Positions 24,672 to 32,824 of a stretch of DNA of 64,000 nt are shown in pieces (position 1 is the first letter of the stretch; every line of letters begins with the position of its first letter). This DNA comes from Micromonospora echinofusca. GTDB taxonomy: Bacteria; Actinomycetota; Actinomycetes; Mycobacteriales; Micromonosporaceae. A program made the translations under genes and the position numbers. The stretch spans positions 1-64,000 of the forward strand of contig NZ_LT607733.1 in assembly GCF_900091445.1 (NCBI RefSeq). The letters run 5' to 3'. The notes below the pieces were generated by a model. The model was not told the DNA's origin. It worked only from the letters and a program-made list of their open reading frames with translations, and did not search any database.

Positions 24672-24799
24672 CGGTCATTCGGCGATTCTTCACCCTCTGA
24701 CGTTCTTCCTGCTCTGGGCCGCTCCTGTGTCCCTTTTGCGCGCCTAGCGAGGTGCGTGGGTCGAGCCCCGGTCAATGGCGTCGGTAAAGCGCGGAAAAT

Positions 24800-24824
24800 G
24801 TTTTGCCGTTGAGGCAACGGGTAT
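24800..24824 (+). promoter_or_regulatory. SigB-type general-stress promoter of the gas-vesicle cluster
   Basis: GTTTTG (24800-24805), 13 nt, GGGTAT (24819-24824). This nearly equals the GTTTAA-N13/15-GGGTAT consensus of SigB/SigF-type stress sigma factors. A 5-bp inverted repeat TTGCC/GGCAA spans the spacer. The predicted start is near 24832, giving a leader of about 115 nt to the first gene at 24948. The surrounding 24672-24947 holds no gene. Confidence 0.75.
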
Positions 24825-24947
24825 TGCCCGCCGGGTCCGATTGAACGGGGCACCTGATGTGCGGTCCGGCGCGTGCTGATCCCCGGCGGCCATTCTTTCG
24901 ACCATTGCCGTCAGGTGTCCGGCGCGGCGGGGAGCGAAGGAGAACTG

Positions 24948-25445
24948 ATGAGAAGCGGAGCACGAATCGGGCTCGCGGTCGGCTTCGGCTACCTGCTCGG
25001 CCGGCGGCGCAAACTGCGTACCGCCCTCACCCTGGCGGCCGCGGTCGCGGCCGGCCGGGCCAGCCGGGAGCCCGGTGGGCTGCTGAAGGCGGGCGGCAAC
25101 CTGATCCAGTCGTCCCCCCAGTTGAGCAACATCGGTCGCCTCGGCGCCCCCCTCGCGGCCGCCTCGAAGGCGGCCGCGACCGCCGCCGCCGGCAGCGGCA
25201 TCGACGCCATCAGCGGCAAGCTGCGCGGCTCGGCCGACGCGCTGCGCCGCAAGGGCGGCGCAGGCACCCCCGACGGCGACCGGCCGGGCGCCGCCGCCGA
25301 GGGCGGGCAGCGGGACGCCGACGCTCAGGGCGGGCAGCAGGACGCCGACGCTCAGGGCGGGCAGCAGGACGCCGACGCTCAGGGCGGGCAGCAGGACGCC
25401 GAGGGCGGGCGGTCCGAGGCCGGCACCGAGCAGCGGGGGCGGTGA
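24948..25445 (+). CDS. First gene of the gas-vesicle cluster, unknown, with nonapeptide repeats
   Basis: A 165-residue protein of unknown function. The N-terminus MRSGARIGLAVGFGYLLGRR, followed by RKLRTALTLAAAVAAG, has two short hydrophobic stretches. The middle is Ala/Gly/Ser-rich helix (SKAAATAAAGSGIDA). The tail contains three full copies and one partial copy of a nonapeptide G-G-Q-x-D-A-D-A-Q, encoded by a 27-nt tandem repeat. A similar small protein occurs near the SRPBCC protein in Streptomyces gas-vesicle clusters (GvpY position), but I cannot confirm homology. GAAGGAGA precedes the ATG at 24948. Its TGA overlaps a possible GTG start of the next gene. Confidence 0.7.
   Translation: MRSGARIGLAVGFGYLLGRRRKLRTALTLAAAVAAGRASREPGGLLKAGGNLIQSSPQLSNIGRLGAPLAAASKAAATAAAGSGIDAISGKLRGSADALRRKGGAGTPDGDRPGAAAEGGQRDADAQGGQQDADAQGGQQDADAQGGQQDAEGGRSEAGTEQRGR
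25302..25409 (+). repeat. 27-nt in-frame tandem repeat
   Basis: GGCGGGCAGCRGGACGCCGA, followed by CGCTCAG, repeats at 25302, 25329 and 25356, with a partial copy from 25383. It encodes nonapeptide units in the first gas-vesicle-cluster gene. The near-identical copies suggest recent slippage. Confidence 0.9.
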
Positions 25446-25447
25446 CC

Positions 25448-26701
25448 ATGACGGGTACGACGAACCCCGGCGGCCTCGGGGACAAGGTCCGGGGCCAACT
25501 CGCCGGCGAGGCGCGCAACCTGGCCAGCGCCATCGGCGAACGCGCGGTCCAGGTGGTGACCGAGCGGATCACGGGCGCGACGGGCCGGCTCAGCGACTAC
25601 GCGAAGCAGGGCGGCGGCCCCGGCCTGATCGCCGCCGCCACCGGCGCGCAGAAGCTCGCCGAGGGTGGCTCCCCGGTCAAGGCGATGGTCCATGCCGGGG
25701 TGGCCGGCGGTAAGGAGAAAATCATGGCGGCTCTCGGCAAGGGCGGCAAGGGTGGCAAGGGCGGCGGCAAGAAGCTCAAGGTCACCAACATCGTGGAGAC
25801 GATCGAGGTCGGCGTGCCGGTCCGGGTCGCGTACGACCAGTGGACCCAGTTCGGCGACTTCCCGAGCTTCATGAAGAAGGTCGAGAACGTCGACACCGAG
25901 TCGGACGAGAAGCTGACCTGGAAGGCGCAGGTCTTCTGGTCGCACCGCACCTGGGAGTCCACCATCGTGCGGCAGATCCCGGACAAGCTCATCCACTGGC
26001 GCTCCAAGGGCGAGAAGGGCTCGGTGGACGGCACGGTCAGCTTCCACGAGCTGTCGCCCGACCTGACCCGCATCCTGGTGGTGCTGGAGTACCACCCGCA
26101 GGGTCTCTTCGAGCACACCGGGAACCTGTGGCGGGCCCAGGGCCGCCGCGTCCGGCTGGAGCTGAAGCACTTCGTCCGGCACGTGATGACCGAGACCGTC
26201 CTCGATCCGGACTCGGTGCAGGGCTGGCGCGGCGAGATCGAGGACTCGCAGGTCGTCCGGGACCACGAGACCGCGCTGCGCGAGGAGCAGGAGCAGGAGG
26301 AGCGGGAGGAGCGGGAGGAGCGGGAGCGGCAGGAGGAACAGCCTCGTGGGCGGCGGCCGGAGCGTGCGCCGCGCGGCCGGCGGGAGCCCGAGGAGGAGGC
26401 CGAGGAGGAGGCCGGGGAGGAGCCGCGCGAGGAGCGCCGGCCCACCGCGCGCCGCCGGCCACCGCAGCGCCGCCGTCCGGCCGAGGAGGAGTACGAGGAC
26501 CAGTACGACGAGGGCGACTACGACGAGTACGGGGAGGAGCCGGAGGAGGAGCAGACCCCGCCGCGTCGCCGCGCCCCGGAGCGGGCCCGTCGCCCCCAGC
26601 CGAGGGAGGAGCCCCGCCCCCGCGAGGAGCCCCGGGCCCGTCGGTCCCCGGAAGCGCCCCGCCGACCCGTGGTCCGGCGTCGACGGGAGGAACGGGAGTG
26701 A
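25448..26701 (+). CDS. SRPBCC (cyclase/dehydrase-fold) gas-vesicle accessory protein, GvpZ-like, with charged tail
   Basis: A 417-residue protein. Residues about 1-105 are helical with a Gly/Lys-rich hinge ([15 protein letters not shown]). About 106-245 form an SRPBCC domain: [35 protein letters not shown], then [16 protein letters not shown]. The C-terminal 150 residues are highly charged, first a Glu/Arg coiled-coil ([20 protein letters not shown]), then Arg/Pro/Glu low complexity, likely disordered. The SRPBCC-plus-tail layout and position match GvpZ of Streptomyces clusters. ATG 25448 is used; GTG 25442, overlapping the previous stop, is an alternative. The next gene starts within its stop codon (GTGA). 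Confidence 0.8.
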   Translation: MTGTTNPGGLGDKVRGQLAGEARNLASAIGERAVQVVTERITGATGRLSDYAKQGGGPGLIAAATGAQKLAEGGSPVKAMVHAGVAGGKEKIMAALGKGGKGGKGGGKKLKVTNIVETIEVGVPVRVAYDQWTQFGDFPSFMKKVENVDTESDEKLTWKAQVFWSHRTWESTIVRQIPDKLIHWRSKGEKGSVDGTVSFHELSPDLTRILVVLEYHPQGLFEHTGNLWRAQGRRVRLELKHFVRHVMTETVLDPDSVQGWRGEIEDSQVVRDHETALREEQEQEEREEREERERQEEQPRGRRPERAPRGRREPEEEAEEEAGEEPREERRPTARRRPPQRRRPAEEEYEDQYDEGDYDEYGEEPEEEQTPPRRRAPERARRPQPREEPRPREEPRARRSPEAPRRPVVRRRREERE

Positions 26702-27141
26702 GCATCGCGACGAGCGAGGGCCCGGCCGGCGGTGCCCTGGAACGCGGCGGGGCCGGCTCGAGCCTGGCCGACGTCGTGGAGACCGTGCTGGACAAGGGCG
26801 TGGTGATCGACGCCCAGGTCTCCGTCAACGTGGTCGGCATCCAGCTGTTGGAGATCAACGCCCGGATCACCATCGCCAGCATCGAGACGTACCTGCGCTT
26901 CGCGGAGGCGGTGGACCGGTTCGACATCACCCCGGCGGACCAGAAGGGGCTGACCGACCTGGTCGGGGACGCCGCCGGCGCGCTCGGCGCGGGCGGTGCC
27001 GTCTCCGGGATCGGCGGAGCCGTCGGTGCGCTTGGCGGCACCGTCAGGGACACCGTCGGCGGCCTCGGCACCGACGACCGGGACGGCGGCGCGAGTAGGG
27101 ACCGCGACCGGCCCCGACGACGCCGGGACGGGGGTCGGTGA
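26698..27141 (+). CDS. gvpA: Gas vesicle structural protein GvpA
   Basis: A 147-residue protein. Residues about 20-75 are the GvpA core: [20 protein letters not shown], then [20 protein letters not shown] and [12 protein letters not shown], that is, helix, two amphipathic strands, helix. This is the wall-forming fold. The C-terminal extension (Gly-rich, then Arg/Asp-rich to RRRRDGGR) is longer than in cyanobacterial GvpA but is usual for actinomycete versions. GTG 26698 overlaps the previous stop codon. It is the GvpA paralogue with the strongest shell-protein character among three in the cluster (others at 28514 and 29724). Confidence 0.88.
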   Translation: MSIATSEGPAGGALERGGAGSSLADVVETVLDKGVVIDAQVSVNVVGIQLLEINARITIASIETYLRFAEAVDRFDITPADQKGLTDLVGDAAGALGAGGAVSGIGGAVGALGGTVRDTVGGLGTDDRDGGASRDRDRPRRRRDGGR

Positions 27142-27143
27142 GC

Positions 27144-27899
27144 ATGGCCGAGGAGACCGGACTGTTCATCTACGGCATCGTGCCCTCGGACGTGGAGCCG
27201 ACTGCGGACGCCGCCGGGGTCGGCGACCCGCCCGGCGAGGTGGCGGCGATCCGGCACGGCGAACTGGCCGCGCTGGTCAGCGAGGTGAGCTTGACCGAGC
27301 CGATCGGCCGGCCGGCGGACCTGACCGCGTACCAGGAGATGCTGGACGGCACGGCGGCGGTGGCGCCGGTGCTGCCGGTGCGCTTCGGCACGGTCGTCAC
27401 CGGGTCCGACGCGGTCGCCGACCTGCTGGACGCGCACCACGACCGGTTCGCCGCCGCCCTCGACGAATTCGAGGGCCGGATCCAGTACACCGTGCACGGC
27501 CGCTACGACGAGGCGAGGCTGATCGCGGCGGTGCTGGCGGAGAACCCGGCCGCCGCCGAGCTGGCGGACCAGGTGCGCGGGCACCCGGAGGCGGCCACCC
27601 GGCCGCAGCGGATCCGCCTCGGCGAGATCATCAGCCAGGCGGTGGAGCTACGCCGGGAGGCGGAGAACCGGCAGCTCGTCGACGCGCTCGACCCGCTCGT
27701 CGTGGCGAGCGCGCCCCGGGCGCCGAGCAACGAGCTGGACGCGGCGAACGCCGCCTTCCTGGTCGACCAGGACCGGGAGGACGAGTTCGTCGCGGCGGTC
27801 GAGGAGTACGCCGAGCAGCGCCGGGAGCTGATCCGGATGCGGCTGCTCGGCCCGCTCGCCCCGTACGACTTCGTCAGCGCCCATCAGCTGACCGGGTGA
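27144..27899 (+). CDS. gvpF: Gas vesicle protein GvpF (GvpF/L family)
   Basis: A 251-residue GvpF/L-family protein. The N-terminal domain starts LFIYGIVPSDVEP and contains AAIRHGELAALVSEVSLTE. A conserved central PVLPVRFGTVV comes next, then FEGRIQYTVHGRYDEARLIA. The C-terminal domain ends ELIRMRLLGPLAPYDFVSAH, the family's LxGPxxPYxF signature. Members are minor vesicle components or chaperones of GvpA assembly. ATG 27144 has GGGGG 8-9 nt upstream; GTG 27138, overlapping the gvpA stop, is a weaker alternative. gvpG begins 3 nt after the stop codon. Confidence 0.92.
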   Translation: MAEETGLFIYGIVPSDVEPTADAAGVGDPPGEVAAIRHGELAALVSEVSLTEPIGRPADLTAYQEMLDGTAAVAPVLPVRFGTVVTGSDAVADLLDAHHDRFAAALDEFEGRIQYTVHGRYDEARLIAAVLAENPAAAELADQVRGHPEAATRPQRIRLGEIISQAVELRREAENRQLVDALDPLVVASAPRAPSNELDAANAAFLVDQDREDEFVAAVEEYAEQRRELIRMRLLGPLAPYDFVSAHQLTG

Positions 27900-27902
27900 G
27901 CG

Positions 27903-28214
27903 GTGGACATCCTGTGGGCGCTGCTGACCCTGCCGTACGCGCCGGTGCGGGGGCTGACCGCCGTGGTGAAGGTGGTCGCCCGGGAGGCGGAGTCACGTCA
28001 GCACAACCCCGTCGACGTCCGGCGCGAGCTGGAGGCATTGGACGCGGCGGAGGCCGCCGGCGAGATCAGCGCCGCGGAACGGGACCAGGGGCAGCAGCGG
28101 GTGCTGGAACGGCTGACCGGCGGCGCCCGGGGGGCGGCCCCCGGCGGGGGCGAGGGAGGTGGGCGCGATGGTGGATCTGATCCGCGGCGACGGCGGGCGG
28201 GCGCGCAGGAGTGA
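27903..28214 (+). CDS. gvpG: Gas vesicle protein GvpG
   Basis: A 103-residue protein starting at GTG 27903. It has the GvpG pattern: MDILWALLTLPYAPVRGLTA (hydrophobic amphipathic start), KVVAREAESRQHNPVDVRRE, then LEALDAAEAAGEISAAERDQ forming a helical pair. The Gly-rich tail is shared with the overlapping start of the next gene: the GvpO-type gene begins 47 nt before this stop codon in another frame, an unusually deep overlap for this cluster. GvpG is an assembly factor that is thought to act with GvpF/L. Confidence 0.9.
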   Translation: MDILWALLTLPYAPVRGLTAVVKVVAREAESRQHNPVDVRRELEALDAAEAAGEISAAERDQGQQRVLERLTGGARGAAPGGGEGGGRDGGSDPRRRRAGAQE

Positions 28215-28512
28215 GCCCGTCGACGACCGGTACGACGAGGAGGAGTACCTCGAACCGATCTCGGCCGCCGAGGCGGCGCGCGAGGGGCTGCGGCAGGTCG
28301 TCGAGTTGACCGGCCGTGATCCCGTGGGGACCACCTCGCTGAAGTCGTCACGGGACGGCTGGCTGGTCGGGGTGGAGGTGGTCGAGGACCGGCGCGTCCC
28401 GGCCTCCACCGACCTGCTCGGCCTCTACGAGGTGGAGCTGGACCTGGAGGGCGGGCTGCTCGGCTACCGGCGGGTGCGGCGCTACCAGCGCGGCAAGGGC
28501 GAGGTGGGTTGA
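28168..28512 (+). CDS. gvpO: Gas vesicle protein GvpO
   Basis: A 114-residue protein. After a charged N-terminus (DDRYDEEEYLEP) comes the GvpO domain: ISAAEAAREGLRQVVELTGR, then DGWLVGVEVVEDRRVPASTD, then LLGLYEVELDLEGGLLGYRR. This is an alpha-beta fold in which Trp and the LLGxYEV motif are family hallmarks. ATG 28168 has GAGGGAGG 8 nt upstream, which decides it over GTG 28159. Its first 16 codons overlap the end of gvpG, so translation is probably coupled. GvpO is essential for vesicle formation in haloarchaea, and actinomycete clusters keep it. Confidence 0.88.
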   Translation: MVDLIRGDGGRARRSEPVDDRYDEEEYLEPISAAEAAREGLRQVVELTGRDPVGTTSLKSSRDGWLVGVEVVEDRRVPASTDLLGLYEVELDLEGGLLGYRRVRRYQRGKGEVG

Positions 28513-28513
28513 G

Positions 28514-28882
28514 GTGACCACGCAGCCGCCGCCGGTGGTGCAGAACTCCGGCCAGGTCCTGCCCGCCGGGCACGAGCCGGCCAACCTCGGCGACATCCTG
28601 GAACGCGTGCTCGACCGGGGCATCGTGATCGCCGGCGACATCCGGGTCAGCCTGCTCGACATCGAGCTGCTGACGCTCAAGCTGCGGCTGGTCATCGCCT
28701 CGGTCGACACGGCACGGCAGATCGGCATCGACTGGTGGGAGCACGACCCGTGGCTCAGCTCGCGGGCGAGGCCGCCGGTGGAGCCCGGCCCACGCGACCC
28801 GGAACAGGTGGAGGCGGAACGCCGCCCCCGGGTCGCCCGCAGGGCCGCCCGCGGAGAGGAGTGGGATGAGTTCGACGGCTGA
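28514..28882 (+). CDS. gvpJ: GvpA-family protein GvpJ
   Basis: A 122-residue GvpA paralogue. The core is LGDILERVLDRGIVIAGDIR then VSLLDIELLTLKLRLVIASV, followed by DTARQIGIDWWEHDPWLSSR. The WWEHDPWL segment distinguishes GvpJ from structural GvpA. GvpJ is a tip or nucleation component in other systems. The tail is Arg/Pro/Glu-rich. GTG 28514 starts 1 nt after the gvpO stop codon, and the reading frame of gvpL opens within its last 17 nt. Confidence 0.88.
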   Translation: MTTQPPPVVQNSGQVLPAGHEPANLGDILERVLDRGIVIAGDIRVSLLDIELLTLKLRLVIASVDTARQIGIDWWEHDPWLSSRARPPVEPGPRDPEQVEAERRPRVARRAARGEEWDEFDG

Positions 28883-29704
28883 CCTCCTGCCCGCCGCCGG
28901 GCCGGCGGGCACCGGTGTCGGGGTGTGGCTGCACGGCGTGACACGCGACGTCGATCCGGCCCTGCTCGCCACGACCGTCGGGATGGACGGCGCCGCGGCG
29001 CGCGCGGTGCGGGTCGCCGGCCTGGTCGCCGTCGTCAGCGCCGCGCCGCTGTCCGAGTACGGCGAGGAGGCCCTGCGCCGCAACCTGGAGGACCTGGCCT
29101 GGTTGGAACGGGCGGCCCGGACGCACCACGCGGTCGTCGCGGCCCTCTCCCGGGTCGGCGCGGTGGTGCCGGCCCGACTGGCCACCGTCCACCACGACGA
29201 CGCCCGGGTGGCGGGGCAGCTCACCGCCCGCCGGGCGGAGCTGACCGCCGTCCTCGACCGGCTCACCGGCCACGACGAGTGGGGCGTCAAGGGGTACGTC
29301 GTGCCCGGCGCGACGCCCCGCCCTACGGAGCCCGCCGGGTCGGGTGGCGCCGGGGCGGCGTACCTGCGGCGGCGCCGGGCCCAGCTCACCGCCCGCGAGA
29401 GGGGCAGCGGATCGCCGCCGAGGCCGCCGGGGCCGTGCACGAGGCACTGGCGGGGCACGCGGCGGCCGCCCGGCGGCACCCCCCGCAGGACCGCCGGCTC
29501 TCCGGGGCGCCCACCGCGATGGCGCTCAACGGGGCGTACCTGATCGGGCACGGGGCGGTCGCCGGGTTCCGCCGGCTGGTCGACGCGCTCGCCGGACGGC
29601 ATCCCGAGATCCGACTGGAGCTGACCGGCCCGTGGCCGCCGTACTCCTTCGCCGACGAACGGCCCGCCGGGCCGGCGCTGACCGTACGGGAGCCGGCGTG
29701 CTGA
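28866..29704 (+). pseudogene. gvpL: gvpL with a one-base frameshift (GvpF/L family)
   Basis: The gene starts at ATG 28866 and reads a GvpF/L N-terminal half (GVWLHGVTRDVDPALLA, then VVAALSRVGAVVPARLATVH) up to YLRRRRAQLTARER in one frame. At the G-run 29401-29404 the homology jumps to the next frame, continuing QRIAAEAAGAVHEALAGHAA and ending LTGPWPPYSFADERPAGPAL, with stop at 29702-29704. One additional G would restore TARERGQRIAAEAAG. The uninterrupted first frame instead ends at 29543 with nonsense sequence. This could be a sequencing error in a homopolymer, a phase-variable run, or a real knockout. The restored length, about 279 aa, fits the family. gvpS starts 19 nt later. Confidence 0.85.
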
Positions 29705-29723
29705 CGGCCCGGGGGTCGGCGAC

Positions 29724-29978
29724 ATGACCACGTCGCTCGCGCCGAGCAGCGCCGACGACCCGCTGGCCTACCGGCCGGTGGCCCTGGTCGACCTGCTCGA
29801 CCGGGTCCTCGCCACCGGCGTGGTGATCAGCGGCGACATCACCATCGCCGTCGCCGACGTGGACCTGGTCCGGATCTCCCTGCGTGCACTGGTCGCCTCC
29901 GTCGGCGCGCTGGCCCCGCCGGAGCTGCGCGACGCCGCCCCGGACGACGTCGCCTGGACGCCGGGACCGCCGGTATGA
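29724..29978 (+). CDS. gvpS: GvpA-family protein GvpS
   Basis: An 84-residue GvpA paralogue: VALVDLLDRVLATGVVISGD, then ITIAVADVDLVRISLRALVA and SVGALAPPEL. The VADVDLVRISLRAL pattern is characteristic of GvpS of actinomycete clusters and differs from both GvpA and GvpJ. It is probably a minor shell or tip component. GGGGG lies about 8 nt before the ATG at 29724. gvpK starts within its stop codon (ATGA), giving strong translational coupling. Confidence 0.85.
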   Translation: MTTSLAPSSADDPLAYRPVALVDLLDRVLATGVVISGDITIAVADVDLVRISLRALVASVGALAPPELRDAAPDDVAWTPGPPV

Positions 29979-30451
29979 CCGCCCCCGGCGCCCGCGCCGA
30001 CGGCCCCGCCGGGAACGCGGCCGTCCCGGGTGGGAACGCGGCCGGCCCGGGCGGCGGAGCAGCCGGGATGGCGGGCGCGGGCCGCCCCGGCGGTGGTGGC
30101 GTCCGGCGGGACGAGGCGGCCGAACTCGCCGCCGCGCTCGGTGACACCCGGTGGCAGCCACCCCGGGTGACGCCGCTGGACCGCCGGCTGGCCGTCGACC
30201 GGGACTCCGTCGAGCGGGGACTGGCCAGCCTCGTGCTCACCGTGATCGAGCTGCTGCGGCAGCTCATGGAGCGGCAGGCCCTGCGCCGCGTCGACCTCGG
30301 CGACCTCACCGAGGAACAGGTCGAACGGATCGGCACCACGCTGATGGCGCTGGAGGAGCAGATGACGGGGCTGCGCGAGTACTTCGGCCTCGCGCCCGAG
30401 GACCTCAACCTCGACCTCGGGCCCCTCGGCCCCCTCCTGCCGACCGACTGA
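29975..30451 (+). CDS. gvpK: Gas vesicle protein GvpK
   Basis: A 158-residue protein. Residues 1-45 are Gly/Ala-rich low complexity with repeated GGNAAxPGG units. The GvpK domain follows: RLAVDRDSVERGLASLVLTV, then IELLRQLMERQALRRVDLGD, then EEQVERIGTTLMALEEQMTG, ending DLNLDLGPLGPLLP. GvpK is a small helical assembly factor found in nearly all vesicle clusters. It is the last gene of the unit; a hairpin separates it from the convergent AAA ATPase. No gvpN is present. Confidence 0.92.
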   Translation: MTAPGARADGPAGNAAVPGGNAAGPGGGAAGMAGAGRPGGGGVRRDEAAELAAALGDTRWQPPRVTPLDRRLAVDRDSVERGLASLVLTVIELLRQLMERQALRRVDLGDLTEEQVERIGTTLMALEEQMTGLREYFGLAPEDLNLDLGPLGPLLPTD

Positions 30452-30470
30452 CGCCCGCCGGCCCGCCGGC

Positions 30471-30501
30471 CCGCCGGCCCGTCGAACCGGGGAGCCGGCG
30501 G
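30471..30501. terminator. Hairpin between gvpK and the AAA ATPase
   Basis: CCGCCGGC (30471-30478) and GCCGGCGG (30494-30501) with a 15-nt loop, between convergent genes. The left side is part of a short run of GGCCCGCC octamers (about 30454-30480). Confidence 0.6.
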
Positions 30502-32802
30502 TCAGCCGGCCCGCTTCTCGGCGTACGCGGCGAGCCAGGCGACCTGGGTCGGGTCCAGGGACGGGCGGACCCGGGCGCGGGCCGAGGCCACGTGCGCGGC
30601 GGTGACCGTGGACGCGGTCAGCGACTCCCGCATGGCGGCCAGCGCCGCCTCCCGCACCAGCGCGGCGCAGTCGGCGGCCGAGAAGCCGTCCAATGCTTCG
30701 CCCAGCTCCACGAGGTCCACCTCGGGTGCCAGCGGCACGTTGCGCGCCGAGGCGCGCAGGATCTCCGCCCGCGCCGGCCCGTCCGGCGGCGGCACGTAGA
30801 CCAGCCGCTCCAGCCGCCCGGGGCGCAGCAGCGCCGGGTCGATCAGGTCCGGCCGGTTCGTCGCGCCGACCACCACCACGTTGCGCAGCGTCTCCACCCC
30901 GTCCAGCTCCGTGAGCAGCGCGGCCACCACCCGGTCGGTGGTGCCGCCGTCGCTGGCCTGGCCGCGTACCGGGGCGAGCGCGTCCACCTCGTCCAGGAAG
31001 ATCAGGGTGGGCGCGGCCTCGCGGGCCCGGCGGAACAGTTCGCGGACCGCGCGCTCGCTCTCGCCGACCCACTTCGACAGCAGCTCCGCGCCCTTCACCG
31101 AGAGCACGTTCGCCCGCCCCGAGCCGGCCAGCGCCGTCACCAGGTAGGTCTTGCCGCAGCCCGGCGGGCCGTAGAGGAGCACCCCGCGCGGCGGCTGCAC
31201 GCCCAGCCGGGCGAAGGTGTCCGGGTAGGTCAGCGGCCACAGCACCGACTCGGTGAGCGTCTCCTTGACCTCCGTCAGGTCGCCCACGTCGTCCAGCGTC
31301 ACCGAGGCCAGCTCCAGGGTGGAGGCGGCCATGGTGGTGGGCCGGACGACCTCCAGCGCCGCGGCGAAGTCCGCCATGGCCACCGTCGGCGTCTCCGCCG
31401 ACTTCTGCCGCAGCGCCGCGCGCACCCCGGCCTCGCGGACCAGCGCGGCCAGGTCGGCGGCGACGAAACCGGGGGTACGCCCGGCGACCTCGTCGAGCCG
31501 TACGTCGTCGGCGAGCGGGACCTGTCGGGTCAGCACCGTCAACTGCTCCCGGCGCAGGGCCGCGTCCGGCAGCGGGACGCTGATCCGCAGCGAGAGCAGG
31601 TCCGGGGCGCGCAACGCGGGGTCGACGGCCTCGGGCCGGCCCGTGGTGCAGACGACCGCCACCCCCGCCCGTACGGTCTCGGCGACCACCTGCCGGAACA
31701 CGGTCGCCACCGGGCCCGGGCCGTCCGCCGGGGCGAGTGCCTCCACGTCGGTGACCAGCAGCACCCCGGGGCCGTCGGCGCGCGCCTCGGCGGCGGCGGT
31801 GCGCAGCCGGTCGGCGGCGGCCTGGTTGGTCAGCGCGGCGACCTCGGGGGCCCAGAGCGGGCTGACCCGGGCCCCGACCCGGGCGGCCACGGCGCGTACG
31901 AGCGCGGCCTTGCCGGAGCCGGCCGGCCCGGCGACCAGCACGCCCAGCGAGACGGTCGTGCCCAGCCGGCCGAGCACCTCCCGGTGGTGGAAGCCGAGGT
32001 CGAGCAGCTCGGTGAGCTCCTCGGCCTGCGCCCGCAGCCCGGGCAGCTCGTCCACCGCGGGCGGCGCGTCGTCGTCGCTCCCGACGGTCCGTCCCGTGGC
32101 GTCCACGGCCGGGCCGCCGCCGCGTACGCCCGCGGCACCCGGTCGGCCCGGGGCGGTCCCGTCCGCCGTCGGGCCGCCGGCCCCGAGGCGACCCCCACCG
32201 GGCGTGGTGCCGGCGGAGCCGTGGGTCGCCTGGCCGTGTTCCCAGCCGACCACCGTGTCCATGGTGACCAGCGAGCCGGTGTCGGGCTCGGCGGCGACCA
32301 CGGCGAGCAGGGTGCTGGTCCAGGCGTACCCGACGCTGTTGGAGAGGCTGCGCCGGGCGGCTTCCACCAGGCTGCGCACCGAGGCGTCGGGCAGGACGTC
32401 CTGCGGCAGCAGCGACACGTCGTCCCCGGTCGTCACCACCTTGCCGAGCAGGGCCAGACGGAGCATCTCGGGGGAGACCACGGCGGCGATCTGCGCCGGA
32501 CCGGCGAGCAGCACCCGGCGGGCCGGGGTGACCGGCAGGGGGCTCACCGTGACCTGGCCGCCGTCGCGGATCCCGAGGTTGCCCAGCAGCAGGTCGTCGG
32601 CGTAGAGCAGCGCCGTGCTGGCGGTCGGCTCGGCCGGCGCGACGATGCCGGCGGTCGTCCGCCGGCCCGCCAGCCGCACCGGGTCGCCGGGGCGCAGCGC
32701 CAGCGCGGTGAGCACCTCGGGGTGCAGCCGGACGACGCCCCGCCGGGCGTCCAGGGCCGCCGGCCGCAGGCTCGCGGTCAGGGTCAGGTCGGGTTCCGCC
32801 AC
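30502..32802 (-). CDS. Cdc48/p97-like AAA+ ATPase of Actinobacteria (Cpa-type), degenerate first ATPase domain
   Basis: A 766-residue protein. Residues 1-180 are a Cdc48-N-like substrate-binding domain (VRLHPEVLTALALRPGDPVR). A linker with Gly-rich low complexity (about 190-240) follows. The D1 ATPase has GPAGSGKAALV (Lys298, but Ala299 instead of Thr/Ser) and VLLVTDVEAL, where Walker B lacks the catalytic Glu. The D2 ATPase is intact: GPPGCGKTYLV (Lys551), LIFLDEVDALAP, and RPGRLE with the arginine finger. Hydrolysis therefore probably occurs only in D2. Cpa-type proteins remodel unknown substrates; a role near the vesicle cluster is inference. GTG 32802 follows TAGGGT (32809-32814, minus strand) by 6 nt, a leaderless start. 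Confidence 0.88.
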   Translation of the reverse strand: MAEPDLTLTASLRPAALDARRGVVRLHPEVLTALALRPGDPVRLAGRRTTAGIVAPAEPTASTALLYADDLLLGNLGIRDGGQVTVSPLPVTPARRVLLAGPAQIAAVVSPEMLRLALLGKVVTTGDDVSLLPQDVLPDASVRSLVEAARRSLSNSVGYAWTSTLLAVVAAEPDTGSLVTMDTVVGWEHGQATHGSAGTTPGGGRLGAGGPTADGTAPGRPGAAGVRGGGPAVDATGRTVGSDDDAPPAVDELPGLRAQAEELTELLDLGFHHREVLGRLGTTVSLGVLVAGPAGSGKAALVRAVAARVGARVSPLWAPEVAALTNQAAADRLRTAAAEARADGPGVLLVTDVEALAPADGPGPVATVFRQVVAETVRAGVAVVCTTGRPEAVDPALRAPDLLSLRISVPLPDAALRREQLTVLTRQVPLADDVRLDEVAGRTPGFVAADLAALVREAGVRAALRQKSAETPTVAMADFAAALEVVRPTTMAASTLELASVTLDDVGDLTEVKETLTESVLWPLTYPDTFARLGVQPPRGVLLYGPPGCGKTYLVTALAGSGRANVLSVKGAELLSKWVGESERAVRELFRRAREAAPTLIFLDEVDALAPVRGQASDGGTTDRVVAALLTELDGVETLRNVVVVGATNRPDLIDPALLRPGRLERLVYVPPPDGPARAEILRASARNVPLAPEVDLVELGEALDGFSAADCAALVREAALAAMRESLTASTVTAAHVASARARVRPSLDPTQVAWLAAYAEKRAG

Positions 32803-32824
32803 CGCCCGACCCTAGCCGCCGTGG

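Noticed and set aside
24745..24775. GGGTCGAGCCCC as a tRNA T-arm
   Set aside because: Lacks TTCRA loop sequence and an acceptor stem or anticodon arm on either side.
25302..25409. Short regular repeat as possible CRISPR array
   Set aside because: Units are adjacent with no spacers and are in-frame coding repeats.
30454..30480. GGCCCGCC octamer run as possible iteron/origin
   Set aside because: Only about three copies of GC-only sequence between convergent genes; better explained as terminator or low complexity.
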